NCBI RefSeq assembly: GCF_011075055.1 | Contig: NC_058153.1 | Span: 1,922,001-1,986,000 of the forward strand | Reading direction: 5' to 3' | DNA length: 64,000 nt | From: Mangifera indica | Lineage: Eukaryota > Streptophyta > Magnoliopsida > Sapindales > Anacardiaceae | Shown: positions 1 to 12,598 of the stretch, piece after piece | Position numbering within the stretch: the first letter of the stretch is position 1 | Layout: every line of letters begins with the position of its first letter | Position numbers and translations under genes: made by a program | The notes under the pieces: model-generated | What the model saw: the letters and a program-made list of their open reading frames with translations, nothing else | Told to the model about the DNA's origin: nothing | The model's database searches: none

Positions 1-1472
1 CTTTGAATTAAGACAAAATAAATATATAAATATATAGCGATATATTAAATAATATTATATATATTTTTCATATATAATTTAAATATATAAATAATATATT
101 ATTATATAAATAAAAATTATTTTATTTTTAATTTAAAATTATTTAATAATATAATAACACATCATCTATTTACTTAAATTATATATAAAAAATATATATA
201 TATAATTTTATTGGTATTATCTTGAAAAAATAATTATCAAATATTTTCTTTTATATGACCATAAATTTGTAATATATCAAACTCAAACTTTTAAAGTTAA
301 GTTTAGATTGAATGACTCAACTTTGTATCAATAATTAAGTTAATTTTGATAATCAATTCAAATTTAAATGATATAAATATTTAAATTGAAATTTATTTGA
401 ATAGAATTTAAAATTAACTTATTTTTTAGCCAAATTTAAATATTAGTTTATCATTTTCAAATCGATTTTAAATAGACCATTCTAGAATCGAAATAATCTC
501 GAAGTAGACCATGATGTAACTCAACCGGTTCGAATCCTACAATGAAATGAAAAGGTAAATAGAAAGGTAAAGTTGTGGATGCTCTAGAAATGAAAAGGGT
601 AATAAATTAAAGGAAAGGAAAGGTGTTGACATTCAATGTATGTGGCAAAGATATATATATTATACAAAATTAATTGATTTTATGTAACATAAATTTCGAT
701 TTCTAAACTTATAAACTCAATATATATATTTTCGACAATATATAATATTGACGTATGCATCGAGAAGCCCATAGATCTATAAATGTTTTTGGTAAGAATG
801 CACACCTAATTTGAAGTACTTAATTGAATTTTCAACTGATATATTATTAATACGAGACTTCTTCACACTTATTTCTCAATATAATATAAATATATATACA
901 AATAAATTATATAAACTAAGATAACAACATATAATTGACTGATATAATTGTTTATTTTTTTCATACTTTAAAATTACTCAATCAGATATTACTATTTCAG
1001 TTTTTACAGATAAATTTGTACAATTTATTTGTGCATATAGTATTATGGCCCCATTTTTCCAAATACATTGCTGCGTTTGTCTGAAAAAGTTTCAGAGTTT
1101 TGGTTCAACATTCAATCTTCACATTCAATGTATCACAATTTATTCCCTCCTCATCTTTATGCCAATCAACATTTATTGTATCTGCATTTGACCCTAAAAG
1201 GTCCATCACTACTTTAGTACCAGTTTGTTGAGGCTGCTCTAAATTTCTCAGCCTCTACTTCAGATTAGAAAGAATAATTTCTTTTTGTGATTGTCAAAGC
1301 ATCAACAAAAAGCTGGTCAATTTTGCTTCTGTGATAATGAAAACCATTAATGGCTGTTATAAGTATATCTGGTAGAGCAACATACAGAACTGTACAGGGA
1401 AGATTTATGATATTGTCTTGAATGTATATACTGGACTGTGCAAAATGCCACTGCTTTCTTAAGGACTAACCA
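1..1472. other. A+T-rich intergenic DNA, no gene seen
   Basis: No coding segment is supported here. The first 1,000 bases are dominated by TA and AT runs. A stretch near 105-205 matches the core of the short MITE-like family described at 22092-22249. The last few hundred bases are more balanced and probably include the 3' UTR of the minus-strand gene ending at 1473. A tRNA-like B-box sequence near 530 has no matching A box. Confidence 0.5.
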
Positions 1473-3197
1473 TCAGGAAAGATTGGGTTCACCACAGAAT
1501 GCATCTGGCTCAAATGATTTCGCAGAATCATCGTTGTAAACACCAGGAATGGCTCTGTCCCCGGATTCTGAGGGTGCTAAATAGGATCCCTTTTGACCTC
1601 CCTCCAAATTTACGAGAAGAAGAGCACAAACAAATAGTGAGGCTCCGAGTGTTATAAGAGTATACTTCAATCTGCTCAGCACAGGCTTCACCTGCAGTAG
1701 TAACATAAGACAAGGCTCTTTGATAAATTTACAGTAAGAAATTCTCTGCGATGCGGTTTCTTGAAGAATTCTAAAGATTGTATACATAAAAATTTTCCAG
1801 ATATTACAAGGAAACAATCAACTTAAGAATTTTAAGAAATGAGAGTTCTTTACATCTTAATGAGTTGTTGAACTTTGACAGCCAACTAAACACACACAGA
1901 TGAATCTGTTTACTGTCAGCTTGCCATTGACTAAAGTTACTCAAATTTTCAAACCATTTTAAAATGCAAATAATTTGAGTTTCTAAATCCATTGTTCACC
2001 CAAGAACACTCAGAATCCAATCAATCCAGGCCTTATGTCAGTCCATGGCAACACGTCGCCAATATATTAGTTGAAATATGTGATAAACGCTGATGTGATC
2101 CTCTTGTTATTTGAGACAGTGCTAATATAATCAGATGTTATGGGAGGTTGAACAAGACATAGTCATAAAAAATATTATAAACCCTGATATGATCATCTTG
2201 TTATTTCAGACAGTGCTAATCTAATCAGAAGTTATTGGAGGTTGAAGACGACATAGTCATAAAAATATTCTCTGTGTTTCATTTTGGCCCCAGAATAAGC
2301 AAAAGCCATAATTTCCCACAACCATTATCAACTGGGTTCACATGGATTACCTAAATGATTTCCACCAAATGCCAATTTAATGCACAACCAAACGTGTAGA
2401 ATGTTGACTACTTACTGAAAATGAACCGAGAAGCCGGTCACGAGCCAAAATTTCAGCAGTCTTCACCCATACCTGCGGAGGAAAATTCTCAAGCATTGAG
2501 AAATGCAAATAACCACAAAAGCATTCATAAATATGAAGTTCAGAAAAAAGATTGCAATTCTAACAGCAGGGATGGAGTCGATACTCATACTGTTTCAACT
2601 TTGAAACAAAAAACACAACAACTAATTTTAAGTTAAACAAGAAGATGAAAATAAAAAATGGAGAAAAATTGAGGCATTACAGACCTGACCATCGTACCAC
2701 CCAGTCTCTTCATATTCAACAGTTGCACTGAGCAACCTATTTCCCACGTAGGCCCAACCCAGATACATCCTAACAACAGCAAGAGTAACGACAAAAACCC
2801 CACTGGAAACAGCCCCAACAATTCTCTTCAAAGGCTCAGACTCAGCCCCCACAGTACCAAACCAGGCCACTGGAAGAGCAACAAGAAGAGAAAACGAGGC
2901 GCCAACAACGAACAAACTCATGCAGAAGTCAACCAAATCACCCGAAGCCCATGAAAAAGGGAAGGAGGTTGAAAGATTTTGGTACTCGTTTATGGGCTGC
3001 TGATCTGCCGGAACAGGGCACTCTGTTTCAGGTAATGGCGGGATGCTGCCACCATTTCTGCTTCTTACTGTAAACGAAGACAACAATGGTGTTTTGGGAA
3101 TTATATATTTGAAGCGGTGGAGAGTGGGTTTTGAGAGGGAGATGGGAGGGTAAAAAGAGAAGAAGGGTTTTAGTGAAGAGCAGAGGACGATCGCCAT
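1473..3197 (-). CDS. CGLD27-like plastid membrane protein (DUF1230)
   Basis: Three exons can be placed by splice signals and phase: 2685-3197, 2416-2472 and 1473-1691, giving 262 aa. All junctions are phase 0 with GT donors and AG acceptors. The first ~60 residues are Ser/Thr/Lys/Arg-rich and poor in acid, as expected of a chloroplast transit peptide. Three membrane segments are visible at about residues 90-113, 126-148 and 200-218. The stretch ending in GWYDGQ, the 19-residue middle exon beginning VWVKTAEILARDRLLGSF and the C-terminal GVYNDDSAKSFEPDAFCGEP are characteristic of CGLD27 (conserved in the green lineage and diatoms). The family is plastid-located, and an Arabidopsis member has been tied to iron-deficiency responses. 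The biochemical role is not known to me. The large intron 2 carries a 94-bp tandem duplication. Confidence 0.88.
2083..2270. repeat. Two-copy 94-bp tandem duplication in CGLD27 intron 2
   Basis: Copies at about 2083-2176 and 2177-2270 are aligned by eye. Both contain the strings cttgttatttgagacagtgc (or ...ttcagacagtgc), taatcaga, ttggaggttgaa (or ggaggttgaac) and acatagtcataaaaa in the same order. They differ by scattered substitutions, so the duplication is not recent. It is purely intronic. Confidence 0.85.
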
Positions 3198-3529
3198 GCC
3201 TCTGTTTCCCGTTCCTCAATCAATTGTCCATCACTTTATCCAAATACCGGTTTTCAAAGATTTTTTTTTTATCTGATAATTGCTTTTAATTTAAGTCACA
3301 AACTAAATTATGCAAACCCCAAAGGAAGAAAGAAAAGTTTGACCAGAGATAAAACGTGAGATATTTGAGTAACGTTGACATCTCATTTATATTTATAGAA
3401 TAGTGTTTCCAGGAGGGATTCTCAGGGGATTTAACTAAATCCAGTTTAATCACACCGTCCTCTCGGTGGATCGCAACATCTCAAATCCTATTGGCCAAGG
3501 TGATATCCATTTAGTTCGTTGTATGATAA

Positions 3530-3860
3530 TTAAATAGTTTATTATATTATTATATATTAAAATTTTAATTTTTTATATTAAATAAAATAATAAAAAAATT
3601 CTAATTATCATATGATATTTTAAAAAATATTATAAATATATTTAAAATTTTTTATATACACCTCTATTATATTATCATTTTTTTTTAAAAAAGTATATTT
3701 ATATATATCGATAATATGTATTATATCGTATGATATATATTATATTATATGATATGTCTATTATGTTGTCTTAATTCGATATTCTTTATAATACATATCA
3801 TTTTACACATATATCATATATATATTATATGTTGTAAAATACTGATAACTATAATTTATT
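3530..3860 (+). repeat. GATAC/GTATC-rich dispersed repeat, copy 1
   Basis: The stretch is built from permutations of tatcgtatgatatgta and ends with a 'gtaaaatactgataactata' type sequence. The order of motifs (tattatcattttttttaaaa, then a long run of gatat/gtatc words, then 'attgataattat' like ending) matches the middle of the composite repeat at 38775-39535 on the same strand and that at 54835-55500 on the other strand. Confidence 0.6.
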
Positions 3861-3935
3861 GATAGTAAACATAATTCACTAGTTTTTGAACTTGGTCTGA
3901 CATGTTCAAACTTCGACCAAAAAAAATTTCAATAA

Positions 3936-4105
3936 AATTATATATACTCACTTTGAGTATACAAATTGTTTACATTTAATGTGTGTTCTTAAATATTTAG
4001 GTGATTTTAAAATAAAGATAAAATAATATTTAATCATATAATAATATTTTATATATATTCATATTTATATATTTAAAAAATAAATATGTATAATATTACT
4101 CAAAA
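3936..4105. mobile_element. MITE-like element (copy of the 22092-22249 family)
   Basis: The left edge, aaattatatatactcacttt then gagtatacaaat, parallels the left edge at 22092 (tgtgtacctactttgggtacacaaatg). The core 'gattttaaaataaagataaaataat..ttaatcatataataat' is the shared family core. The right edge returns to an inverted version. No open reading frame is present. Confidence 0.5.
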
Positions 4106-5161
4106 TTTTGTGGTTCTTAGGTTTTGTATTCTGACTCGATTCATTAATATTTTTAGGGTTTTATTTCCGGCCCATCTACTGTGCTCTAGTAATAATTTGG
4201 ATTTGCTTAAATGTGTTTTAAGTAAAATGGGTGGATCTGAGTCCACGACTTGCACCAGGCGACCCAAAAGAAATTTGGAAATCTAGTCCAACCTTCTGTG
4301 ACACCCGTATAAGCCCAACAAGCAGGTTTTGACATTGGGCTAGGTTTTGGGTAAATTCCATAAATCAAGGTTGACTCATTTAACGGTTCAAATTAAGAAT
4401 TGGGTCATTGGGTTAGGATCCATACAATTCGATTCCAAGTAAAACCAGATCCTGCCCAAAACCCACCATCTTGGTTTCGAGTTCATTGGTTTCGATTTCG
4501 GTTCTAGCTTACAGCCGGTTCAAGATCTGGTTTCTGTTTCTTATTTTTCCGGATATACAAACCCGTCCACCCCTGAACACAATCAATAATTTCTTTATAT
4601 AGAATGATCGGAATGCTGACTTAACTGTTGCAAAAACAGATACTCATCCAAATGCAGCCAGAGCTCAGCAATGACACAAACGGAACAATAACTTCTTACA
4701 ACAGTCAAAAGAGAAAACAGAGAACGCAGACAATATTTCTTCTTTCCTTTTTCCACAACAACATGCAGAGATCGTATGTTTACAATTCTGGAGTTGGGAT
4801 TGCTTTCCCAAACAAGACCTCCACATATATCAGTTGTTGAAAATTGAAAAAAAAAAAAATCATTATTTTTCTTCTTTTTTAAAATTTTCTTTTGAAGCAT
4901 TAATATTTAGATTGACTGATACCTACCCACTTATAGTTTATGGCATCCTCCACTGCTCTTATGCAGTTGCTTGATGAGGAGGATGTCCATGCAGTAGTCC
5001 TGAACGGGTTGTGCTGAGCCCCCACTTTGATTGAACCAACACTTCCCTCTTCAGTATTCTCCTAAATTTCTTTATATCAAATGAAAAAAACTTCTAGCTG
5101 CTCTTGCTCTTCGAGCAAAGAATCAACCTCTTTCGGGAATATTATTACACCAAATTACTCT

Positions 5162-8100
5162 TCATGACTCTTGCAGTTCATCTATAGAATTCGATCTATC
5201 TACACACAGACGTTGAAGGCGTCGCAGACGGGACATTAGATCTGCAAAAGACGGCCGTAAATGTGGCTCCCTGCAAAAACATATAATAAAACCAGTTAGC
5301 GGATTCAAGCCAGCTGTAGAATCAATAAATCATTGGAACTGAAAGTCCTATTACTTTTGTTATGATTGCAAGAAACTTGCCAGAATTAGAACCAAGTATC
5401 ATTTGCCTATTACAGACTCACCAGCAGAATTTTGAGATACTTGTTTGTAATCTGATAGTCAAGGAAAAATAATACAAAATTCTACAACTTACGTTTGCCA
5501 ACAATCACATATTATCTGGGCAACTACTGGATCAACGTCCTCTGGAATTTCAAGACGTCTATTTTGGAAACCAACAGCTCCAACTACCTGCATTGGGTTC
5601 AAACCTTTCCAGGGAATTCCTAAGGTAGCCAGCTCCCACAATATTACACCAAAGCTGTACACATCACATCTGCAAGCAGCCAATTTTATTGCGTAAGAAG
5701 CATAACCAATTCCAGATAATGTACCAAAACCCCTGAGAGGAGGCAGAATATCACTCACTTCTCATTGGCCCGTTCATTCCGTAAAACTTCTGGCGCCATC
5801 CATTCTGGCTGCAGTGCAACACAAATTCTCAATGCCATGTGTTTATTCAAGCAAGCTAGTCCTTTAATCTAGTGCTGAGAAAATAATAACATGAAACTAC
5901 CAAAAAAGTAGATACATATCAATTTTTCAATAAGTTACCGTTCCAGCAGTAGATTTTGAAGAAAGAAAAGTGTGGTGCTTCTTGCGTGACAACCCAAAGT
6001 CACAAACCTACAGATAGCAAAAAAGGATTTGAAACAACTCAGACTGATTTTCAATCACCAAATGGTAAGATAGTCTGTTATCTAAATGACAATAAGGCAA
6101 AAGATGGAATGTCAGAAGTCAACTTTTAAACCTTAACAACCCAGTTCTTATCGACAAGAAGGTTTGGAGATTTTAAATCTCGATGCACTATAGTAGGATG
6201 GCTTGTGTGCAAGCAATTCATTCCCTTGGCCTGCAAAGAAGAAAGAATCTTTTGCTCAAAAAGGAAATACACCAAGGGAGCAGGGAGGCTGGAAGATCTA
6301 AACCGTATTGAAGAACTAAAAAGAAATAATATTTTCTGACTTATACCACATCGAGAGCCATTCGCATTCGCCTCTTTTCATCAAGTAGGGGATTGGGACG
6401 ATGAAGTAGCCTATATAAACTCCCTCTGTGCACAAAGTAAATGGGAACAAGAAAATAACTGTTAAATTTACAGGATAAAGAACCATATCACTTTTTTTTA
6501 TTAATTTTGAAGATATTAGAGAACAGAAACAGTTACAGTTTTTCATATAAAGCACAAACAATATAAATGCACAGTGATAAAACACATCAACAATAATGGC
6601 TGGGTTTGGATTTCTCATCTACTGCTAACAAAAGGAAATGCCTAAATTTGAAAATGAGTACTTGCAAAACATGCATGAGACAAGCTTAAATGGGTGCATT
6701 ATATTCACTTTCTTTGGGATTCATCTATAATTAAAAGAAAAAACAGATGATAGCTTATGATGCTCACGGAATTTTTGATACCATGAGAGGCACAAGAGGT
6801 GAATGGTACTAAATGATGATGCAAGTTTCGTACACACACACACACACACACATATATATATGACACCTCAGCAACTTTTAAACCCTTGGATTGAATTAAA
6901 TTAACAGTAAAAAATTCGTGTTATAATAGCTTGACCTAATATATATATTTATATGGGTTTAATTTCAAATTATGGCACCACTTGGAGCAAACACACTAAT
7001 GGAGCTCATCAATTATTGAAACAGAAAAAATGTTGAAGAAAATCAACCTTGGAAGGAACTCTGTCAGTATTGAGAAATGAGGAGGGTGGGTAACTGCTCC
7101 CATGAAAAGGACAACATTGGGATGTCTCAACCTCAACATGATATCAACCTGCAAAAAGCCAGAAAAAATTAAAAAAAAAAGAAGAGGAATCAATTTAAGA
7201 AACAGATTATAAATTGTTTGGCCCACGAAAGAAAAAAGTAATGATAACAGGTTGATTCCTAGTTCTCACTTCACATTTAAACTGCATCAATGCATCACCA
7301 GAGAAATCTTGATCCAAGAACTTCTTCACAGCAACTTCCTGTCAAGCAAAACTACTTTTTAAGATCAACATGGACCTACAAACAGCTAAAATGAATAAAG
7401 CAGTGAAATTCAACATCCAAGTATTTCTCAAGACTGAACAAGTTACATACATGCTGTCTCCAATTAATAGATGATAATTCAATAGAAAATGTTACTTTAG
7501 TAGATATTATGCAAGAGTCACTCATGCAGCTGAAAGATTTTCAGAACTTGCCACGCATCTTAAATTATCACAACAACGTATTTCATGAAGAAGGTTACAC
7601 TTTGCAAAGAAAGACGGTGAATATTACCACATTGGAAGTTTAATAACATCCCAAAGTTTTGCATAAATCACGATCATTGCAGTCGTTAAGGAGTTCATGT
7701 GATATTTTTCAACAATGCTGTTCCTAGAAGCTCCAAAAATTAATAACATAGAATAAAGGATAAAACCAAAAAATAACTTACAGTGCCATGCCAATCTGCA
7801 CGGTAGACCTCACCATATGAGCCTGCAATATTAACAGGTCAGTTTAGACAAAAAAGCCATGCCAAAACCAAAGAAGCACCATATCTTACCTAATATATAT
7901 ATAAATGCTCAAACATGCATGTTTAACCCAAATAAATGGGAAAAGTTCCAATATTGTACTATGGCAATAAGACTTCTGATTCTTACCCATAGATGAGCTA
8001 AACAAAAATTATAATTATGCAGCAAACTTTTAAGCATATTAGTAGGTACAAAATAGATTCTAGAAACCTTGGCAAGACAAGCAGTTTTAACCAGTCTTTC

Positions 8101-11100
8101 TTACATCATTTGAAATTATAAAGAGTCCAGAAGGTGTGTCCAATCTGTTTGGATAGACAGTCAAGACACAGAACATTCATGTAGCCACCCTGTCAGGGAA
8201 ATCCAAGGTAATGGTAGTGCCACAATAGTGGCAAAAGGCCAACACAAGTTTAGATAGGTAGGTTTACCAAAAGAAAAGAGTGGTTTCATCAATCAAATTC
8301 ATTTTATGCACTTTATAAACACAAGTTGTTCCTTCTTTCTAACTTCATTTTAATTTACAATAAAATGATATAAAGACATCCTGGGATGTGACAGTGAGAA
8401 ATACATTTTAACTAATACCAATGACATGCCCTGCCTGCAGTTTTTAAAAAAATAGAAAGGTACAAGACTATCCTTGTCCCAAAAAAAAAGAAAAAAACGG
8501 ATTAGCTTTTGCCTATTTTACCAAAAGTATGCCTCTACTACTAAATGAAATTATTGCAAGAAAGAAGCCTTACCAATCCCAATGCGTTCACCAATCTGAA
8601 GATCCTCCCATGGAATTTCCCATTCTGCAACCTCCATCAACAATGGTTTAATTTTGTCACTGTGACCATTGCAAGTGATAGGCAGGCCACCGTTGTTCAT
8701 TTTCATTGACTCCAGAGTAGATTCTGTATGCATATCAGTGTAATTGAAAATCCTTTCCACCACCCTACAATCACTGACCAAGTCATTTTCAGGGTCCCTT
8801 TGACATAACTCAGTTGCGGGAGGAAAGGGAGATCCATGAGTTTGTTTATCATGCAAAGCTTTGGCACCAACTCCAGGGGAGTTAAAATGAGCAGTATATA
8901 CACCTGTAGGATTGGTTGGTAATGGTTCATTAGCTCCATTGCCAACAAGAACAAATCCATCATTTGTTACAGAGGACAAAGAAAGTTCAGATTTAATGAC
9001 ATTTGGTTCCAGTTTTATTTGGTGTTCAGCAAACCACTCAGTTTGCTGTTTATGTTTATTAGCATAATCTAGACCATTAGATGATTCCGCTCCAACTGAG
9101 GATAAAAACCTTTCACAACTTGACAAAACTTTATCTGAATGGCAGTGAGCATGATTATGTACATTTTTTCCACTCGCTACATGGACCACCTTCTGTTCAC
9201 CTGGGTTCTTGGCTGCACTAATGACATATTTGGAAACATTTTTAACTTTCTTCTTTTGCACATAAGTGCTGGCTGAGTTGTCACTCATCTTACGTAATGA
9301 GGGAGAAAGATTCCCAAACTCTTGCTCAAATCTCTGGGTTTGTTTTTTATCAGCAAAGTATAACTCATCCTTTGTCTGCTTACCTACAATTATAGCATCC
9401 TCTGACATTGAGCTGCCAATTTCTGGGATACTATCCAGGGTAGGTGAAACAGGTTCATTTCGTTTGTCAAGCACCAATTGAGAAATTCCAGAGGTTTCAG
9501 TATGATCAGGGAAACCCCTTGCATCTAATCCAGCATTTTGGAGATAACTGCTGGGTACCTCAGCAGGAATTAATGTGCCAGGTGCACCCATTAGATCAAT
9601 AATGTATTCACTGCATCGAACAAATCAAGAAAATCATATAGTATTCCAACAAATCTTTTATTGCTAAAGAGCAGTGGCTATCTAACAAAATTAATTGCAG
9701 CCAACACATACCAAGGGAATTAATCTATGTTCACAAAACAGATAATGATTCATGTTTTAGAACAGAAGAGAAACAGAAAATGTTGCAAATTAATGTCCAT
9801 AACTTAGCAGTAAAACTTTTGAAGCATTTACACAAAAGTTCACCCCTAACAAACAATAGTATAACATCCAAATTTAGATGCTAACAAAATTTATTTGAAA
9901 ATTACATTGCCCATCCATTTGGATCTAGCATAATACCATAATACACATATAAATCAAGAGAATAAACCAAGCATAAATAAAAAAATAAAAAAATAAAAAA
10001 AAGCCAATGTCAAGGATATTGGCATACTTCAGAAACATTCATGAAAGCAAATTTAAAGTTATTACCATCCATTATCAATTCTGATCAAGTTCACAGCTCC
10101 ATCATCAGTGCCAGTATAGCAGCTTCCTTTGACCAACATACATGGAAGACCGATTCTATCAGCTAGCACCTAGCAGTAACACCATAAATGTATTAACTTA
10201 AACCAATGTTCCTAGAATGGAGAAGAAACATTCTCAATTTAAGCTCAACAAACAGGAAGAACACTTAATATTTTTGGAAATAATTCAGCAATGAGACCGA
10301 TAGCCAACACACTTAAACATATGAAGGTACTGACAACACCAATTAAAGGTGAATAAACAATCCTAATGACTAAGCTTAATTTTGAGGATATATATAAATT
10401 AAAATAATTAAAACCTTGAAAAGAAGGGCCCTGTGTCGTGAAAGTCCAACGTCAAGACAACCAAGGGGAAGAATGTTTGTATTCAGAAGATTCCTTAACT
10501 TGAAACGTCTTGAGATCCACCTTCTACAAATTTCATCAGCATCACCAACAGGACCACCCATTCTCTCAACAACAATATCAGCAATTTTCTGAATCAAGCC
10601 ACTTAAAATTGGACCAAGATCACAAAGTTGGCACTCTACTGATAAATTATACACTCTTTTCTCAAGCTCTTGAAGTTTAGGATCAATCAGCCGGTTTACC
10701 AAAATAACTTCGTAATCAGAGTTACCCGAAAGGGATAATGCTTGGAGATCCACCAACAATGGCATCTTCCCTTGTGTAACTGAATTTGAGGTAATTCCAT
10801 ATACGTCATAAAACCCATCCACAAGTTTTTCATCATAATTTACAGCATTATAGCTCTGCACATGAAAAATATGAAGTTGAATAAAGCCCTTCTCATCATA
10901 GACAATATATTATATACCTGCATATCTTAACAAAATAGCAGAACATTTTTAAAGCTGTTACAAATAAAGCTCCCCTAGATTACTAGGAGATATAGAACAA
11001 AATTCAACATTAAAATTTCAAAGTCTCATAAGTTTCAACTTTCCAATTCCTAGAAATTCGAAACTCCCTCTGTACAGACATAATAAAGCCATTTGGTAAA

Positions 11101-12598
11101 GGCGGCCTAACAGACGAAGAACAATAACTGAATGAAACTCAGAAATTTATTTTAATTTCCTTCGTTGGTTTCATAGCAAAGAAATTTTTCTTATTTAAGG
11201 ACTCCACAACAAAACCTTCACAAAAATATTCAACCAAATAAGCAAAAACAATTAATTAATACTTATTATGTCTTTCTCATTAACCAGAGAAAGGATTTCA
11301 TAAATGAAAATGATACTCTGCTATACACCACAATAGAATATCAAAACTCCATAACAATATAATAATAACATGGCACCAAGGGTCAGGCTTTGTGGCAAAA
11401 GTCCTTATATTTCAATTAAGAGGTCAGGGTTCAAATCTCAGCTTGAAGCAACCAATTAGGGATATTATACCCCAAAAGTTTCTTAGCTCAAAACCTGGAG
11501 GGTTTGAAACTCCTTGAATACAAGGAAAGAATAGTTCACTCTGCGCTCATCACACAGCTGCGTGATTAGTTGTGTTTAAGTCTCTGATTAAATTATTTAG
11601 TCTCACTTATATTTTTTAACTTAGCCAAAAAAAAAAAAAAAAATCCTTGAATATGTAAGGAAACGGCCAAGGGATTTAAATGTTCTAAAGCAAAATGGGA
11701 AAGTGTGAATCTGAGATAAGATCAAAGTCTAAAGTTCATATCTTCTGGCAAGGGGAAAGATAACAGGATTAATGTTACTTTTTTCTTGCTACAGATATTT
11801 CCCATATAAAAAGACCACACCATTATGCTTCCAAAAAATTATTGTGAACAGGTTAATCATGGTCCACTACAGAGCTTCAATGACACTCGTAAGCAAAAAT
11901 TTAATTCATCCATTCATACGAGATCCACAAATTCACACAAAAACATTGCCATAACACTACAACTTGGGAATTCAATCACGATCCAATAGACAAAAAATAC
12001 CTGATTAAGGTCATACAAAGTTATCACATATATGAAACTACTAATGAAAGTGAACATGGGCAGTTGCCTTAAAAACCAAATTAATTAACACATTCCAAAA
12101 GGAAATGACTAAAAATGCAACAATAAGATCCACAGTCGAAGACCTAATTAATCAACAATACAGAATTTAAACTAAACCATCCAAAGAAAAACATACCCAA
12201 TATCGAAGCGATAGAAACTCGACGAGAGCATCAGTTTCAGTGACTGAAGCCGAGCGGCAACCAAGGCTCATCCGCTTAGCAGTGTCGATCTGAACCGATT
12301 CAGCCTCCTCTCTCACGTCTGGATGCGACGCGCTAATCGCTAAAGCCAGCTGTACCTGAAACTCTTCTTCCAATAAATTATAATCAATTCCACTTTCCCC
12401 TTCAGTACGATCACCAACCGCCGACTCCGCTCCGGTTCTCCCCAATGTTCCCGAACCGGAAGACGAAGCCGACGGAGATGGGTTCGGACTCGGGTTAATG
12501 CTCGGATTCAACACGGGCCGGGTCTCAACCAGCCTTTGGTGCTCATTAAACCCGCCGCCGATGTGGAGTTTTCTTAGCAGATGCTTCACTTTCGACAT
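5162..12598 (-). CDS. EDR1-type Raf-like MAPKKK, Ser/Thr protein kinase
   Basis: Thirteen exons join in frame to 925 aa: 12197-12598, 10415-10855, 10066-10169, 8574-9610, 7782-7822, 7270-7338, 7048-7148, 6347-6425, 6132-6230, 5939-6007, 5759-5808, 5493-5669, 5162-5270. All introns are GT-AG. The N-terminus ([15 protein letters not shown], then a Pro/Ser-rich linker) and the following EDR1/CTR1 regulatory domain (about residues 95-350) are typical. The kinase domain begins near residue 650 with [17 protein letters not shown]. It has Lys680/681 in [13 protein letters not shown] at 774-781, DFG at 794-796 and APE at 819-821, so all catalytic residues are present. Arabidopsis EDR1 (933 aa as I recall) negatively regulates salicylate-linked defence, senescence and cell death. 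The length and N-terminus favour EDR1 over CTR1. A SINE sits in intron 1 and a CA/TA microsatellite in intron 7. Confidence 0.95.
6832..6861. repeat. (AC)n-(AT)n microsatellite
   Basis: Ten AC units run directly into five AT units inside an intron of the EDR1-type gene, between the exons at 6347-6425 and 7048-7148. The run is likely length-polymorphic. Confidence 0.95.
11365..11643 (+). mobile_element. tRNA-derived SINE-like element in EDR1 intron 1
   Basis: A box-A-like gtggcaaaagtcc (11392-11404) is followed after about 24 bases by a box-B match ggttcaaatct (11428-11438). Then come ~190 bases of unrelated sequence and a 17-base A tract at 11627-11643. This internal Pol III promoter plus A-tail arrangement is that of a plant SINE in plus orientation, antisense to the host gene. 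No clear target-site duplication is visible, so the exact ends are uncertain. Confidence 0.65.

Larger units (their letters stand above)
3198..5161. other. Intergenic DNA with two repeat elements, no gene seen
   Basis: The first ~40 bases are likely CGLD27 5' UTR. From about 3530 to 4105 the sequence is repeat-derived (entries below). The rest up to 5161 contains only short frames without recognisable protein similarity. Positions ~4560-5160 have exon-like base composition and probably hold the 3' UTR of the EDR1-type gene. Confidence 0.5.

Noticed and set aside
500..560. tRNA-like B box (ggttcgaatcc) near 530
   Set aside because: No A box at a suitable distance and no cloverleaf can be drawn; no tail typical of a SINE.
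4086..4286. 66-codon plus-strand frame
   Set aside because: Starts inside a MITE-like element, no recognisable domain, composition like surrounding non-coding DNA.
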